Source: RGIG5612 sp045546255
GTDB lineage: Bacteria > Bacillota > Clostridia > Lachnospirales > Lachnospiraceae
DNA length: 64,000 nucleotides
Assembly: GCA_045546255.1 (NCBI GenBank)
Contig: JAZQCK010000035.1
Location: 88,790-152,789 of the forward strand
Direction: 5' to 3'
Shown: positions 18,474-27,281 of the stretch, piece by piece
How positions within the stretch are numbered: position 1 is the first letter of the stretch
How the letters are laid out: the number at the start of each line of letters is the position of its first letter
Program-made: the position numbers and the translations under genes
Notes under the pieces: generated by a model
The model's input: only the letters and a program-made list of their open reading frames with translations
Told to the model about the DNA's origin: nothing
Databases searched by the model: none

Positions 18474-18502
18474 TTGTATTTCCAATGCAGATGTTCTATA
18501 AT
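18474..18502 (+). promoter_or_regulatory. Promoter upstream of the methyltransferase gene
   Basis: TTGTAT (18474-18479), 17 bases, TATAAT (18497-18502), about 43 bases before the start codon at 18546. Confidence 0.55.
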
Positions 18503-18545
18503 TAAGAGTGGTTAACTGAAAAGACTGGCAGAGAAAGGCCATGTT

Positions 18546-19316
18546 ATGAGTGATTTCAATTACACAGATAAAGAATATGAATTTCATTTGATCGATGTTC
18601 CGGAAGAGGAGGCTGCTTTGCCTTCGCCGGAAGAGGCACCGGTTTTTGAAGAAAGCGATGCGATTGAAGATCAGATGGAGTTTTCCTTCCAGCCGGCAGC
18701 AGGGCCTGTTGAGGTGACAGAAGAGCCTGAAGTCAATGAGACTTTAGCATATTATAATGCCAATGCAGAAAACTATTATGAACGGACTGTCAGTTCGGAT
18801 ATGCAGGCACAGTATGATTTCTTCCTGAAATATGTTCCTTCCGGTGCCAGAATCTTAGACCTTGGCTGCGGATCCGGCCGGGATTCCAAATATTTTATGG
18901 ACAAAGGTTTTCTGGTGACGCCTCTGGACGGTTCGGAAGCGATGTGCAAAAAAGCAGAAAGCTATACCGGGCTGAGTGTCAGGCAGATGGAGTTTTTGGA
19001 TCTGAATGACAGAGAAATCTATAGTGGCATCTGGGCGTCTGCATCCCTGCTTCATCTGGAGAAAAAAGATCTTGGCAGGATGTTTGCGAAACTCAGAAAA
19101 GCGCTGACTCGTGACGGCATTCTTTATGTCTCATTCCGTAAAGGGAACTTTGACGGAATGAGGAATGGGCGCCACTATACAGACCTCACCGAGGGTGAGC
19201 TCTTTAATCTGGTCAATACGGTCGGAGGCATGAAGATCGTTCAGGCGAAAGAGTTTAAAGAAGAAAGAGACGAAGAAACAATCACATGGATCTGTGCGAT
19301 TATCAAAAAATGGTAA
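18546..19316 (+). CDS. Class I SAM-dependent methyltransferase
   Basis: A 256-residue protein. After an acidic, probably disordered leader of about 65 residues (many Glu/Pro, such as PEEEAALPSPEEAPVFEE), a methyltransferase fold begins at YYNANAENYYERT. SAM motif I is ILDLGCGSGRDS (about residues 104-115), and PLDGSEAM is the acidic end of strand 2. It resembles tellurite-resistance/UbiE-like small-molecule methyltransferases. The substrate cannot be told. Its long acidic leader is not usual for the family and may mediate contacts. It stands 30 bases before the DUF975 gene, probably co-transcribed. Confidence 0.8.
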   Translation: MSDFNYTDKEYEFHLIDVPEEEAALPSPEEAPVFEESDAIEDQMEFSFQPAAGPVEVTEEPEVNETLAYYNANAENYYERTVSSDMQAQYDFFLKYVPSGARILDLGCGSGRDSKYFMDKGFLVTPLDGSEAMCKKAESYTGLSVRQMEFLDLNDREIYSGIWASASLLHLEKKDLGRMFAKLRKALTRDGILYVSFRKGNFDGMRNGRHYTDLTEGELFNLVNTVGGMKIVQAKEFKEERDEETITWICAIIKKW

Positions 19317-19346
19317 GTTTGTTTTTAGATAATGGAGGTAAGAAAA

Positions 19347-20426
19347 ATGAGTATTCAACAGGCACGTATTGAAGGCGGAAAAGCGTTCCGCGCACAGTGG
19401 GGACCATCGCTTCTGGTTCTTCTTCTGGAGCTTGCAGCAGTCATTGTTGCAACAACAGCCGTTTTCGGAGTCGGCGGATTGATCATTTCCGGACCGGCGG
19501 CTGTTGGCGTTTATTATTGCTATTATCAGGCACTTCAGGGAGAAAAGATCGTCTATAAGGATATGCTCTATGGAATCAAGACGAACTTTGGAGAGATCGT
19601 ATTGGGCTATCTGATCAAGGCTGCATTTATATTTGGCATTGCTATAGCTGCTTATGCTTTGATGTTTACCTTTGGATTAGCTTTCATCTTTGCACCGATC
19701 GTCAGCATTATCTTGATCGTTTTGATCTCAATCGCCGCCATCGTGGCAATTATCATTTTTGCTCTTCATCTGGCTGCAGTGGAATATATCTTAATGCGTG
19801 AGCCGGATATCAAAGGTTGGGATGCTGTTAAGAAGAGCAAACGGATCATGAGCGGAAATACAGGAAGATATTTTGGTTTTGTTCTTTCCTTTATTGGATG
19901 GTTCATCCTGACAGCGATTTTCTTCCCTCTTGCAATTTTTACAGCTCCGTATTTCATGATGTCTAAGACCGTCTTCATCGGATCCATTTACGATGAAGCG
20001 GAAAGAAGAGCACAGGAGCCGGTCTATACGGCACCTCAGGCTCCGGTTTACGCAGCACCTCAGGCTCCGGTTCAGGAGGCTCCACAGGCTGCACCAGCTC
20101 CAGCAGCACCACAGGCAGCACCTGCTCAGGAAGCTCCGAAGGCAGCAGTAAAATACTGCAAGCACTGTGGAAGCCCGCTTCCGATGGAGGCAATGTTCTG
20201 CTCTAAATGTGGCGGTGCACAGGATCCGATCGTAAATAAGGCGGCTGAGATCAAAGCAGACGCAGTTGAAAAGGCAGAAGAGGTCAAAGAGGCAGTGGAA
20301 GAAAAGGTGGAAGCAGCCGCGGAGAAGATTGAAGAAGTAAAAGAAACTGTGGCTGAAAAAGCCGAAGAGGTAAAGGAAGCTGCAGAAGAAAAAATCGAAG
20401 AAATAAAAGAAGCAGTCGAAGAATAA
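19347..20426 (+). CDS. DUF975-type membrane protein with zinc ribbon and amphipathic tail
   Basis: A 359-residue protein in four parts. Residues about 1-225 form a DUF975-like membrane domain with five or six hydrophobic segments (RAQWGPSLLVLLLELAAV near the start). Residues about 228-265 are an Ala/Pro/Gln linker with repeats of APQAPVY type. Residues about 268-290 are a zinc ribbon, CKHCG and CSKCGG. The last 55 residues are a highly charged helix with repeating VKEAVEEK/IEEVKET units, like apolipoprotein or PspA-type amphipathic helices. The start is at ATG 19347 behind GGAGGT; the in-frame ATG at 19332 overlaps that site. The function is unknown. It probably sits at the membrane with its tail in the cytoplasm. 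Confidence 0.75.
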   Translation: MSIQQARIEGGKAFRAQWGPSLLVLLLELAAVIVATTAVFGVGGLIISGPAAVGVYYCYYQALQGEKIVYKDMLYGIKTNFGEIVLGYLIKAAFIFGIAIAAYALMFTFGLAFIFAPIVSIILIVLISIAAIVAIIIFALHLAAVEYILMREPDIKGWDAVKKSKRIMSGNTGRYFGFVLSFIGWFILTAIFFPLAIFTAPYFMMSKTVFIGSIYDEAERRAQEPVYTAPQAPVYAAPQAPVQEAPQAAPAPAAPQAAPAQEAPKAAVKYCKHCGSPLPMEAMFCSKCGGAQDPIVNKAAEIKADAVEKAEEVKEAVEEKVEAAAEKIEEVKETVAEKAEEVKEAAEEKIEEIKEAVEE

Positions 20427-20440
20427 TCAATGAAAAATAT

Positions 20441-20465
20441 GAGGCTGAGGATTTTCCTCAGCCTC
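20441..20465. terminator. Hairpin between the DUF975 and carrier genes
   Basis: A perfect 10-base stem, GAGGCTGAGG with CCTCAGCCTC, around a 5-base loop. No T run follows, so termination may be weak or factor-assisted. It may equally act as an mRNA-stabilising hairpin. Confidence 0.5.
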
Positions 20466-20493
20466 AGTCTGTAGTAAGGAAAGTTAGTCGTTT

Positions 20494-21768
20494 ATGAGTC
20501 ATTTGGTTCTTGCAATCATTCTTTTTGTAGCAATGTATGTATTGCTGCTCATCTTTTCCAATCATAGATGGATCACGGTATTAGCAGCAGCGGCACTGTT
20601 CGTAATCGTCGGAATTCTGCCGCTGAAAAACATTCTCCCCGCTATTAACTGGAACGTTATCATGATGCTGGCAGGAACGATGGTCATCGTTGCCTTCTTT
20701 ATCGAAAGCAAAATGCCTGTCGTGATGTCGGAAAAACTTTTAAAATTAGTTCCGAATGTCAAATGGGCAGTTGTCATGCTGAGTTTGTTCTCCGGAATCA
20801 TTTCTGCCTTTGTTGATAACGTGGCGACGGTCTTAATGGTCGCACCGGTCGGACTGGCTGTCGCAAAAGAGCTCAAGATCAACCCGGTTCCAGTGATTAT
20901 CTCGATCGCAGTTTCCAGTAACCTTCAGGGAGCTGCGACCTTAGTCGGTGATACCACATCCATCCTTCTAGGTGGATATGCCAAGATGAGTTTTAATGAT
21001 TTCTTTTGGTTCCATGGAAGACCGGGAATCTTTTTTGCAGTAGAACTAGGTGCACTCGCGACGATCCTGGTTCTGCTTTTCCTCTTCCGCAAAGAGAAGG
21101 GGAAAGTGACCGCGCAGGCAGCAGAGAAGGTCAACGATCTGGTACCGACCTTTTTGATGCTAGGAGTAGTTGTTCTTTTGATCGTTGCATCTCAGTTTCA
21201 GAATAAACCGGAACTTACAAACGGATATATTTGCTGCGGACTTGCAGTCATCGGACTGGTGTATGAAATTATTAAAAATAAATCATTTAAGCCTGCCTGG
21301 GATGCATTGAAGACGGTTGACTATAAAACGCTGATCCTTTTGGGCGGCCTCTTTATCGTCATTGAAGGTGTTACAGAAGCAGGCGTTATCGATAAGATCG
21401 CAGATCTTTTTATCAAGATTGGCGGAAATTCCGTTCTTCTGATGTATGTTCTGATCGTTGTGATTTCGATCGCATTCAGCGCCTTTATTGATAATATTCC
21501 ATATGTGGCAACCATGCTTCCTGTTGTACAGGGAATTGCAGCGATGCTCGGAACAGAACCATATCTTTTATACTTTGGTCTGCTGATCGGAGCAACCCTG
21601 GGCGGAAATATCACCCCGGTCGGAGCCTCTGCAAATATTGCTGGCATCGGCATTCTGCAAAAAGAGGGATACAAGGTTTCCACGAAGGACTTCATGCGCA
21701 TCGGGGTTCCGTTTACTTTGATCGCCGCAGCAGTTGGCGCAATCTTTATCTGGATCTTCTGGAGTTGA
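20494..21768 (+). CDS. ArsB/SLC13-type ion transporter
   Basis: A 424-residue integral membrane protein with about 11 hydrophobic segments, of the ion transporter superfamily (ArsB/NhaD/SLC13). Two inverted-repeat hairpin motifs are visible: FSGIISAFVDNVATVLMVAP in the first half and AFSAFIDNIPYVATMLPVV in the second. SNLQGAATLVGDTTS and GATLGGNITPVGASANI follow them. The pattern fits an anion or sodium-coupled carrier, but the substrate cannot be told; no arsenic genes are nearby. AAGGAAAG precedes the start. Confidence 0.8.
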   Translation: MSHLVLAIILFVAMYVLLLIFSNHRWITVLAAAALFVIVGILPLKNILPAINWNVIMMLAGTMVIVAFFIESKMPVVMSEKLLKLVPNVKWAVVMLSLFSGIISAFVDNVATVLMVAPVGLAVAKELKINPVPVIISIAVSSNLQGAATLVGDTTSILLGGYAKMSFNDFFWFHGRPGIFFAVELGALATILVLLFLFRKEKGKVTAQAAEKVNDLVPTFLMLGVVVLLIVASQFQNKPELTNGYICCGLAVIGLVYEIIKNKSFKPAWDALKTVDYKTLILLGGLFIVIEGVTEAGVIDKIADLFIKIGGNSVLLMYVLIVVISIAFSAFIDNIPYVATMLPVVQGIAAMLGTEPYLLYFGLLIGATLGGNITPVGASANIAGIGILQKEGYKVSTKDFMRIGVPFTLIAAAVGAIFIWIFWS

Positions 21769-21794
21769 TTAAAAATCCTGAACATATGACGAGA

Positions 21795-21824
21795 AAAAAA
21801 GCGCCTCTTATGAGGCGCTTTTTT
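21795..21824. terminator. Bidirectional intrinsic terminator
   Basis: A perfect 13-base stem (21795-21807 with 21812-21824) with a 4-base loop and A/T runs built into the arms. It lies between the convergent carrier and peptidase genes. Confidence 0.9.
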
Positions 21825-21844
21825 AGTCGTGTGAAAGCTGTAAA

Positions 21845-23650
21845 TCAGGACATGAAGGAGAGGAAGTATGCGGCTTCGAGATAATCGGTCGTGTCATATA
21901 AAATACTGTCGGCAGCACCTTCGTCATAGAACGTCTTAAGATCTGCATTCTGCATGACAACCGTATAATCATCATCGTACGGCCCCTGTTCAATCAGGCT
22001 TTCCCAGGCTGCGACCGCCGCCTGATAATCGTCTTTGCTGATGGCCCAGATCTGAAGCGCTCCGAGTGCACTAATGGCATAGCTGACATAATACATCGGG
22101 CTGTCAAAATTATGGGAGACGTCACACCAGAGATACTCAAGGCCGGGGTAATAACTCGCTCCATAAGTCGCCTCGATACGGCGGAATGCGTCGTTGATCT
22201 CATCTAAAGTCATATCCGGATTTGCATAAACTTCTCTTTGCCAGTCATCAAATACACAGCCGTCGACCACAGCCGATGCGACTCTCGCAACGTTATAGGC
22301 CCTGATCTGATCAGCATCCCTTCCAAACAGAGATTTTGCTTTTTCTGTAAAGAGAAGCTGGAGACCCTGTGAATGGGTTTCTTCGAGATCAAGGCTTCCG
22401 GATTTGATCGTCGGATAAGGCATCGGAACTTGATGAAAAGCTGTAAAGTGTCCGAACTCATGTGCTAAAGTGATCGCTGCCTGAGCAGTGCCGTCATCTT
22501 TAATGTAGATATACGGTATCTGTTCTCTTGAGAGATAGATGGTATAGCCTCCATCCATGCGGCCGGAATCGTTTCCGATCGAGTAGAGATGATTGTTCCA
22601 GAAATAATCATAGGTATCAGCTGCAATCGGCGAGATGTCAGTGAGAACGCTTCCAACTTTCCCGACTAACTCAGCGGAATCGTTGTAATGAAAACTCTTG
22701 CCTGTGGAAAACATATAGGAGAAATCCTGAATATCTTCTCCATAATCTTTTGCGGCCAGTTTCATAATTTCGAGATCTGCAGGAACATATTCTCTTTCGT
22801 AGATTTCTACATCTGCATAATCGGCATAATTGTCATATCCGAATGACTTTGCGATATCTGTCCGGACATCCACCAGATCCAGGAAGGTCTCTCCAACCAT
22901 AGCATTGTATTTCTTCAAACAGGTCTCATAAACTTCCAGGTACAAATCTGCATCCTGGCTATAGAATGCCTCTGAATTGTCACCGATAACATCTTCAAAA
23001 GTATAAGTCTGTCCATCGATCGTGCAGCTGGTATCCATGATGGTATCAGCCTGTGTGTAATACTGTTGGACAAGTTCATTTTCTTTTGCAAAGTAGCCGA
23101 TCTGTTCCTCGTTCATCGGCTCGTAATCCAGATAGTAGTCGGCATAAACGTCGTCATTCAAAAATGCACGAAAATCATCCTTGTGTGCTCCGACGATCAT
23201 TTCATGGCAAGCGCTGAAGAATGCGTCTGAGGCCTCGATCAGGATCTCATTGGCATAGGTATATTCGTCGGAATAATAATCATCATTTACGTTTTCAGAG
23301 TATTTGATGTAGGCGATGCCCTGCAGCTCATCCATCTCCAGAAGGTTATCATTCAGCTGACGATACCGTTTGAATGCCTCGTCCGTTTTGCCGCTATCAT
23401 AAAGATTGAGCATTTCCTCGCAGTCATCATAAAAACCCTCTGCATCGTAGTGGTAATACTCAGGGAGAGCAGAGTCTGACTCCGGCTGTGTTGGAGTTGG
23501 GATATCGATTGGCTCAGACGGAGTAAGCGTGGAAGGTCCGTCCGGCCGTCGGCCGATATGAAGGCGCGGAATCGCACAGCCACTTAAGGAAAGCATAAGG
23601 GCGATGCACAGAGTAATGATCGTGATTCTTCTGAGATTATTATTCTTCAT
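21845..23650 (-). CDS. M3-type metallopeptidase lipoprotein
   Basis: A 601-residue secreted lipoprotein. The N-terminus has a signal peptide ending in the lipobox LSGC (Cys about residue 26), followed by a Pro/Ser/Thr-rich linker. The zinc site HEFGH lies in ITLAHEFGHF (about residue 396), with a downstream LEETHSQGLQ helix giving the third ligand Glu. The fold is that of oligoendopeptidase F/M3 enzymes, which are usually cytoplasmic; here it would be anchored outside the membrane and would trim extracellular peptides. That role is inference. It is a single gene, divergent from pyridoxamine kinase. Confidence 0.85.
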   Translation of the reverse strand: MKNNNLRRITIITLCIALMLSLSGCAIPRLHIGRRPDGPSTLTPSEPIDIPTPTQPESDSALPEYYHYDAEGFYDDCEEMLNLYDSGKTDEAFKRYRQLNDNLLEMDELQGIAYIKYSENVNDDYYSDEYTYANEILIEASDAFFSACHEMIVGAHKDDFRAFLNDDVYADYYLDYEPMNEEQIGYFAKENELVQQYYTQADTIMDTSCTIDGQTYTFEDVIGDNSEAFYSQDADLYLEVYETCLKKYNAMVGETFLDLVDVRTDIAKSFGYDNYADYADVEIYEREYVPADLEIMKLAAKDYGEDIQDFSYMFSTGKSFHYNDSAELVGKVGSVLTDISPIAADTYDYFWNNHLYSIGNDSGRMDGGYTIYLSREQIPYIYIKDDGTAQAAITLAHEFGHFTAFHQVPMPYPTIKSGSLDLEETHSQGLQLLFTEKAKSLFGRDADQIRAYNVARVASAVVDGCVFDDWQREVYANPDMTLDEINDAFRRIEATYGASYYPGLEYLWCDVSHNFDSPMYYVSYAISALGALQIWAISKDDYQAAVAAWESLIEQGPYDDDYTVVMQNADLKTFYDEGAADSILYDTTDYLEAAYFLSFMS

Positions 23651-23840
23651 CGATAGGCCTGCCTTTTTGTGTACATTCTATTTGTTTTGCCTGCTTCCAT
23701 ATGGAAACAGTACTTCAAGTTCACCACTTTCAATTTATTCTATCAAGAATAGCGTTTCTTTCCAACGAAAAAACTTGCATGCTTCTGCGGAGTAGAGTAA
23801 TATTTTAAACTGTATTATAAAAAGAAAGTATGGAGAAAAT

Positions 23841-24686
23841 ATGAGCTATAAAAGAGTATTAAGTATCCAGGATATATCTTGCGTTGGCCAGTGTTCCACA
23901 ACGGTAGCGCTTCCGATCATTTCTGCCTGCGGAAGTGAATGTTCTATCATTCCCTCAGCCGTTCTTTCTACGCATACCGGCGGCTTTGAGGGCTTTACCT
24001 TTAAGGACCTGACAACAGAAATGCCGAAGATCATGAAGCACTGGATCAAAGAAGGCATTCAGTTTGATGCGATCTACACAGGCTATCTTGGAAATGTGAA
24101 GCAGATCAAGCATGTTGCAAAGATCATGGACAATTGTCTGGTTCCGGGAGGTCCGAAGATCGTAGATCCGGCGATGGCAGATAACGGAAAACTGTATACC
24201 GGTTTTGATGAGGAATATGTGGAAGGAATGAAATGGCTCTGCACACAGGCAGACATCATTCTTCCGAATATCACCGAGGCCTGTCTCCTGACCGGAATGG
24301 AGTATCAGGAAACACATGACCAGGATTTCATCAATGAACTTTTAGGACAGCTCGATGAGCTTTGCGGCGGCTGCATTATTTTAAAAGGCGTTCGTTTCAG
24401 AGAAGGCTATACCGGAGTCATGATCTATGAGGCCGGCTTCTGTTCCTTCTATGAGCATGAATTGCTTCCGAACAGCAGCCATGGAACCGGAGATATCTTT
24501 GCTTCTGTATTTACCGGCTCTCTGATGCGTCAGGTTGGAGCGGTCAATGCGGCGTGTGTGGCAGCAGATTTTACGGTCGACTGCATCAAAGCAACGGCAG
24601 ACGATCCGAGCCACTGGTATGGCGTGAAGTTTGAACCTCTCCTTGGCGAACTTATTAAAACGCTGGATGAAGGAACCGCTGAATAA
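23841..24686 (+). CDS. pdxY: Pyridoxamine/pyridoxal kinase
   Basis: A 281-residue PfkB/ribokinase-like vitamin B6 kinase. The N-terminal SIQDISCVGQCS and the HTGGF loop bind pyridoxal. LPNITEACLLTGM and the C-terminal anion hole SSHGTGDIFASVF (with the catalytic Asp) match the PdxY/pyridoxamine kinase family. It would salvage B6 to PLP. I use the pdxY symbol by family; Firmicutes annotation often says pyridoxamine kinase without a symbol. It stands alone between a promoter-sized gap and a terminator. Confidence 0.88.
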   Translation: MSYKRVLSIQDISCVGQCSTTVALPIISACGSECSIIPSAVLSTHTGGFEGFTFKDLTTEMPKIMKHWIKEGIQFDAIYTGYLGNVKQIKHVAKIMDNCLVPGGPKIVDPAMADNGKLYTGFDEEYVEGMKWLCTQADIILPNITEACLLTGMEYQETHDQDFINELLGQLDELCGGCIILKGVRFREGYTGVMIYEAGFCSFYEHELLPNSSHGTGDIFASVFTGSLMRQVGAVNAACVAADFTVDCIKATADDPSHWYGVKFEPLLGELIKTLDEGTAE

Positions 24687-24706
24687 TATTCTTGAAAGAA
24701 AAATGA

Positions 24707-24732
24707 GAAACCCCGGCATCTGCCGGGGTTTC
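24707..24732. terminator. Intrinsic terminator, pdxY/ABC transporter junction
   Basis: GAAACCCCGGCA pairs perfectly with TGCCGGGGTTTC (24721-24732). It is GC-rich, with short T runs on both strands. It lies between convergent genes and could work in both directions. Confidence 0.75.
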
Positions 24733-24754
24733 GTGTACTTTTGGTAGTTTTGAA

Positions 24755-25507
24755 TTATATCAGTACTTTGCTTAAGAAATCCTGAAGTCTCGGATCTTTC
24801 GGGTGCTCAAAGAATTCTTTTGGTGTGTTTTCTTCTTTGATCCTTCCCTGGTCGATAAACAGCATGCGGGTTCCCACTTCTTTTGCAAATCCCATCTCAT
24901 GTGTCACGACGACCATGGTCATGCCTTCTTCGGCGAGGGTCTTCATGATCTCTAACACTTCACCGACCATTTCCGGGTCCAAAGCAGAAGTCGGCTCGTC
25001 AAAGAGCATCACCTCCGGCTCCATCGCCAGTGCTCTTGCAATGGCGATACGCTGCTTCTGTCCGCCGGAAAGCTGGTCCGGATATTGTTTTTCCTTATCT
25101 GCCAGATGCACCATTTCTAAAAGTCTGCGTGCATTTGCCTCTGCATCGGCCTTCTTGATTTTTTTCAGTTTCATCGGTGCAAGAGAAATGTTTTCCAGTA
25201 CTGTTTTATGAGGGAACAGATTGAAGTGCTGGAAGACCATTCCCATTTTTTGGCGATGAAGGTTGATGTCGGCTTTTTTTCCGTTGATGTCTTCTCCGTC
25301 AAAGAAGATCTGCCCCTCGGTCGGAAGCTCGAGCAGGTTGAGACTCCTTAAAAACGTGGACTTTCCACTTCCGGAAGGACCGACAACAACGATGACCTCG
25401 CCGCGATGAATATCGATATCAATGCCATCAAGCGCTTTAACAGCGCCGTCATTATAATGTTTTTTCAGGCCTCTGACTTTGATCAGAACATTGTCATTAT
25501 CGTTCAT
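24755..25507 (-). CDS. Polar amino acid ABC transporter ATPase
   Basis: A 250-residue cytoplasmic ATPase of the GlnQ/HisP family. It has Walker A GPSGSGKST, Q-loop VFQHFNLFPHKT, signature LSGGQKQR, Walker B VMLFDEPTSALD and switch VVVTHEMGFA. It overlaps the permease gene by 11 bases. With the permease and binding protein upstream it forms an importer for a polar amino acid. The exact substrate cannot be read from sequence. Confidence 0.93.
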   Translation of the reverse strand: MNDNDNVLIKVRGLKKHYNDGAVKALDGIDIDIHRGEVIVVVGPSGSGKSTFLRSLNLLELPTEGQIFFDGEDINGKKADINLHRQKMGMVFQHFNLFPHKTVLENISLAPMKLKKIKKADAEANARRLLEMVHLADKEKQYPDQLSGGQKQRIAIARALAMEPEVMLFDEPTSALDPEMVGEVLEIMKTLAEEGMTMVVVTHEMGFAKEVGTRMLFIDQGRIKEENTPKEFFEHPKDPRLQDFLSKVLI

Positions 25508-26228
25508 TCTTTCTCAGCCTCCTTTCAATCACACGCAGGATCTGCGTTAAGATGACAACGATGATCAGATAAACAATTGCCACGGCAAACAGAGGAAGAA
25601 AGGCCTCGAATGTGCGGCCTCTGATACGGTCGCCTGCTTTGGTAAGATCGACGACGCCGACATAACCGGCGATGGAAGTTTCTTTTACCAGTACGATCAG
25701 CTCGTTGAAGAGCATCGGCAGGATGACCTTGATTGCCTGTGGAATGACAATGTGGATCATCGTCTGGATATAGCTGAAGCCCAAAGATCTGCCGGCCTCA
25801 AACTGTCCTTCGTCGATGGACATGATGCCGCTTCGAAAGATCTCTGCAACGTAGGCACCGGAGTTGATACCGAATGCGATGATGGCAACGATGACACCGT
25901 TCTGCTCATTGATCATGATAACGAAGTACATGATCATCAGCTGTACGACGACCGGAGTGCCGCGAATGACTGTCAGAAACAGCTGGCAGATCATGTTGGC
26001 AATCTTTAAGATGACGTAACCGACGCCGCCTTTTTTCTGTAAGCTTTCTTTGTTCTTGTCAAAGGTTGAGCGGATGGTTGCAACGATGATACCGATGATC
26101 ACACCGATGATCAATGCAAAAACTGTAATGATCAAAGTGTTTTTCAAACCATCGAGCAGCCAGGTCCAGCGGTTGTCTTCGACAAAGCAAAGATATAATT
26201 TATCTGCGAAGTTGTGCTGTATTCCCAT
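25497..26228 (-). CDS. Polar amino acid ABC transporter permease
   Basis: A 243-residue membrane protein of the HisMQ/GlnP type with about five helices. It opens with WLLDGLKNTLIITVFALI. The EAA loop that contacts the ATPase is seen in EAGRSLGFSYIQTMIHIVIPQA. A hydrophilic segment between helices 1 and 2 (FDKNKESLQKKGG) is longer than in the E. coli proteins. A single permease gene implies a homodimer. Confidence 0.92.
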   Translation of the reverse strand: MGIQHNFADKLYLCFVEDNRWTWLLDGLKNTLIITVFALIIGVIIGIIVATIRSTFDKNKESLQKKGGVGYVILKIANMICQLFLTVIRGTPVVVQLMIMYFVIMINEQNGVIVAIIAFGINSGAYVAEIFRSGIMSIDEGQFEAGRSLGFSYIQTMIHIVIPQAIKVILPMLFNELIVLVKETSIAGYVGVVDLTKAGDRIRGRTFEAFLPLFAVAIVYLIIVVILTQILRVIERRLRKNER

Positions 26229-26248
26229 ACTTTTCCCTCGAATTAGAA

Positions 26249-26277
26249 CTTCCGCAGAGTTTTAGGCTCTGCGGAAG
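26249..26277 (-). terminator. Intra-operon stem-loop behind the binding-protein gene
   Basis: A perfect 11-base stem (CTTCCGCAGAG / CTCTGCGGAAG) with a 7-base loop and only a weak T stretch. Such hairpins between binding protein and permease genes usually let the binding protein be made in excess, by partial termination or by protecting its mRNA 3' end. Confidence 0.7.
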
Positions 26278-26305
26278 GTAAGTGTTGCGGTTATCAAATC
26301 AAAGA

Positions 26306-27094
26306 TTATTTGATGTACTTAGCGATGATCTCATCCAGTTTTCCGGATGCTTTCAGCTCGCCCAGAGCAGTATTGATCTGATCTAAAAGCTCTGTATTGT
26401 CTTTTGCGATGCAGATTGCGTAATCTTCAACGACATATTCTGTTTCAACGATCTTAAGACCCGGGTTTGCAGCAACGAAGTTTTTAGCCGGCTCGTTGTC
26501 GATAACAACACAGTCAACTTTGCCGCTGACCAGTGCCTGAACTGCATCTGCGCCTGTTTTGAATTCGGTTACATGATCATCACCGAATTCATCACAGCAG
26601 TAGATATCACCGGTTGTATCCATCTGAACACCGATCATGGCATCTGCCAGATCATCCGGAGATGCAATAGCAGAGTCTTCTTTGACGATGATTACCTGTA
26701 CGCCGGTAGCGTAGGTATCTGAGAAGTTAACGCTCTGAAGACGTTCGTCAGTAACGGTCATGCCTGCGATTCCCATGTCATACTTTCCGGTCTGGACGCC
26801 GCCGATGATGGAACCGAATTCCACATCGTTGATGACGAGTTCTTTGCCGAGAGAGTCTGCGATTGCCTGTGCGATCTCGATGTCGATGCCGACATAGTCG
26901 CCGCCTTCCATATACTCATATGGAGGGAATGCAGCATTTGTTGCCATGCTTAAAGTATCGGAGGAAGCTGCCGGAGCTGCTGCGCCTGAACCTGCCGGAG
27001 CAGTCTCTTCTTTTGCGCCGCCACAGGCTGCGAGTATTCCGATTGCAAAAATTGCAACGAGTGCAAGAGATAATACTTTCTTTAATGATTTCAT
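26306..27094 (-). CDS. Amino acid ABC transporter substrate-binding lipoprotein
   Basis: A 262-residue lipoprotein of SBP family 3. The signal peptide ends in ILAACGG (lipobox Cys about residue 24) and is followed by a short Ala/Gly/Ser linker. Family features are ATNAAFPPYEYMEGGDYVGI at the mature start, GIDIEIAQAIADSLGKEL, and GKYDMGIAGMTVTDER. The start is set at 27094 because AAAGGGG lies just upstream; the in-frame ATG at 27154 would add 20 residues with no signal-peptide character. It is the first gene of the importer operon. Confidence 0.93.
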   Translation of the reverse strand: MKSLKKVLSLALVAIFAIGILAACGGAKEETAPAGSGAAAPAASSDTLSMATNAAFPPYEYMEGGDYVGIDIEIAQAIADSLGKELVINDVEFGSIIGGVQTGKYDMGIAGMTVTDERLQSVNFSDTYATGVQVIIVKEDSAIASPDDLADAMIGVQMDTTGDIYCCDEFGDDHVTEFKTGADAVQALVSGKVDCVVIDNEPAKNFVAANPGLKIVETEYVVEDYAICIAKDNTELLDQINTALGELKASGKLDEIIAKYIK

Positions 27095-27190
27095 GGTTTC
27101 CCCTTTCCTGTGTCTTGTTTTTGATTCTATGCAGATTCGATGCATAAAATACATGGAATGACTTGTAGGCTATTTTACAACGAACATCAT

Positions 27191-27218
27191 AAAAGTCAAT
27201 GGTTTTTCATTGACTTTT
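27191..27218 (-). terminator. Hairpin between galactokinase and the ABC operon
   Basis: AAAAGTCAATG and CATTGACTTTT form a perfect 11-base stem around a 6-base loop. Read on the minus strand it lies about 64 bases past the galactokinase stop and ends in TTTT. It may instead be an operator for the downstream ABC operon. Confidence 0.55.
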
Positions 27219-27281
27219 AAGGAAACTTTCTTTATTTTTATGCAGAAAAAATTCACAAAAATGAATAATTTTGCGTTTGCA

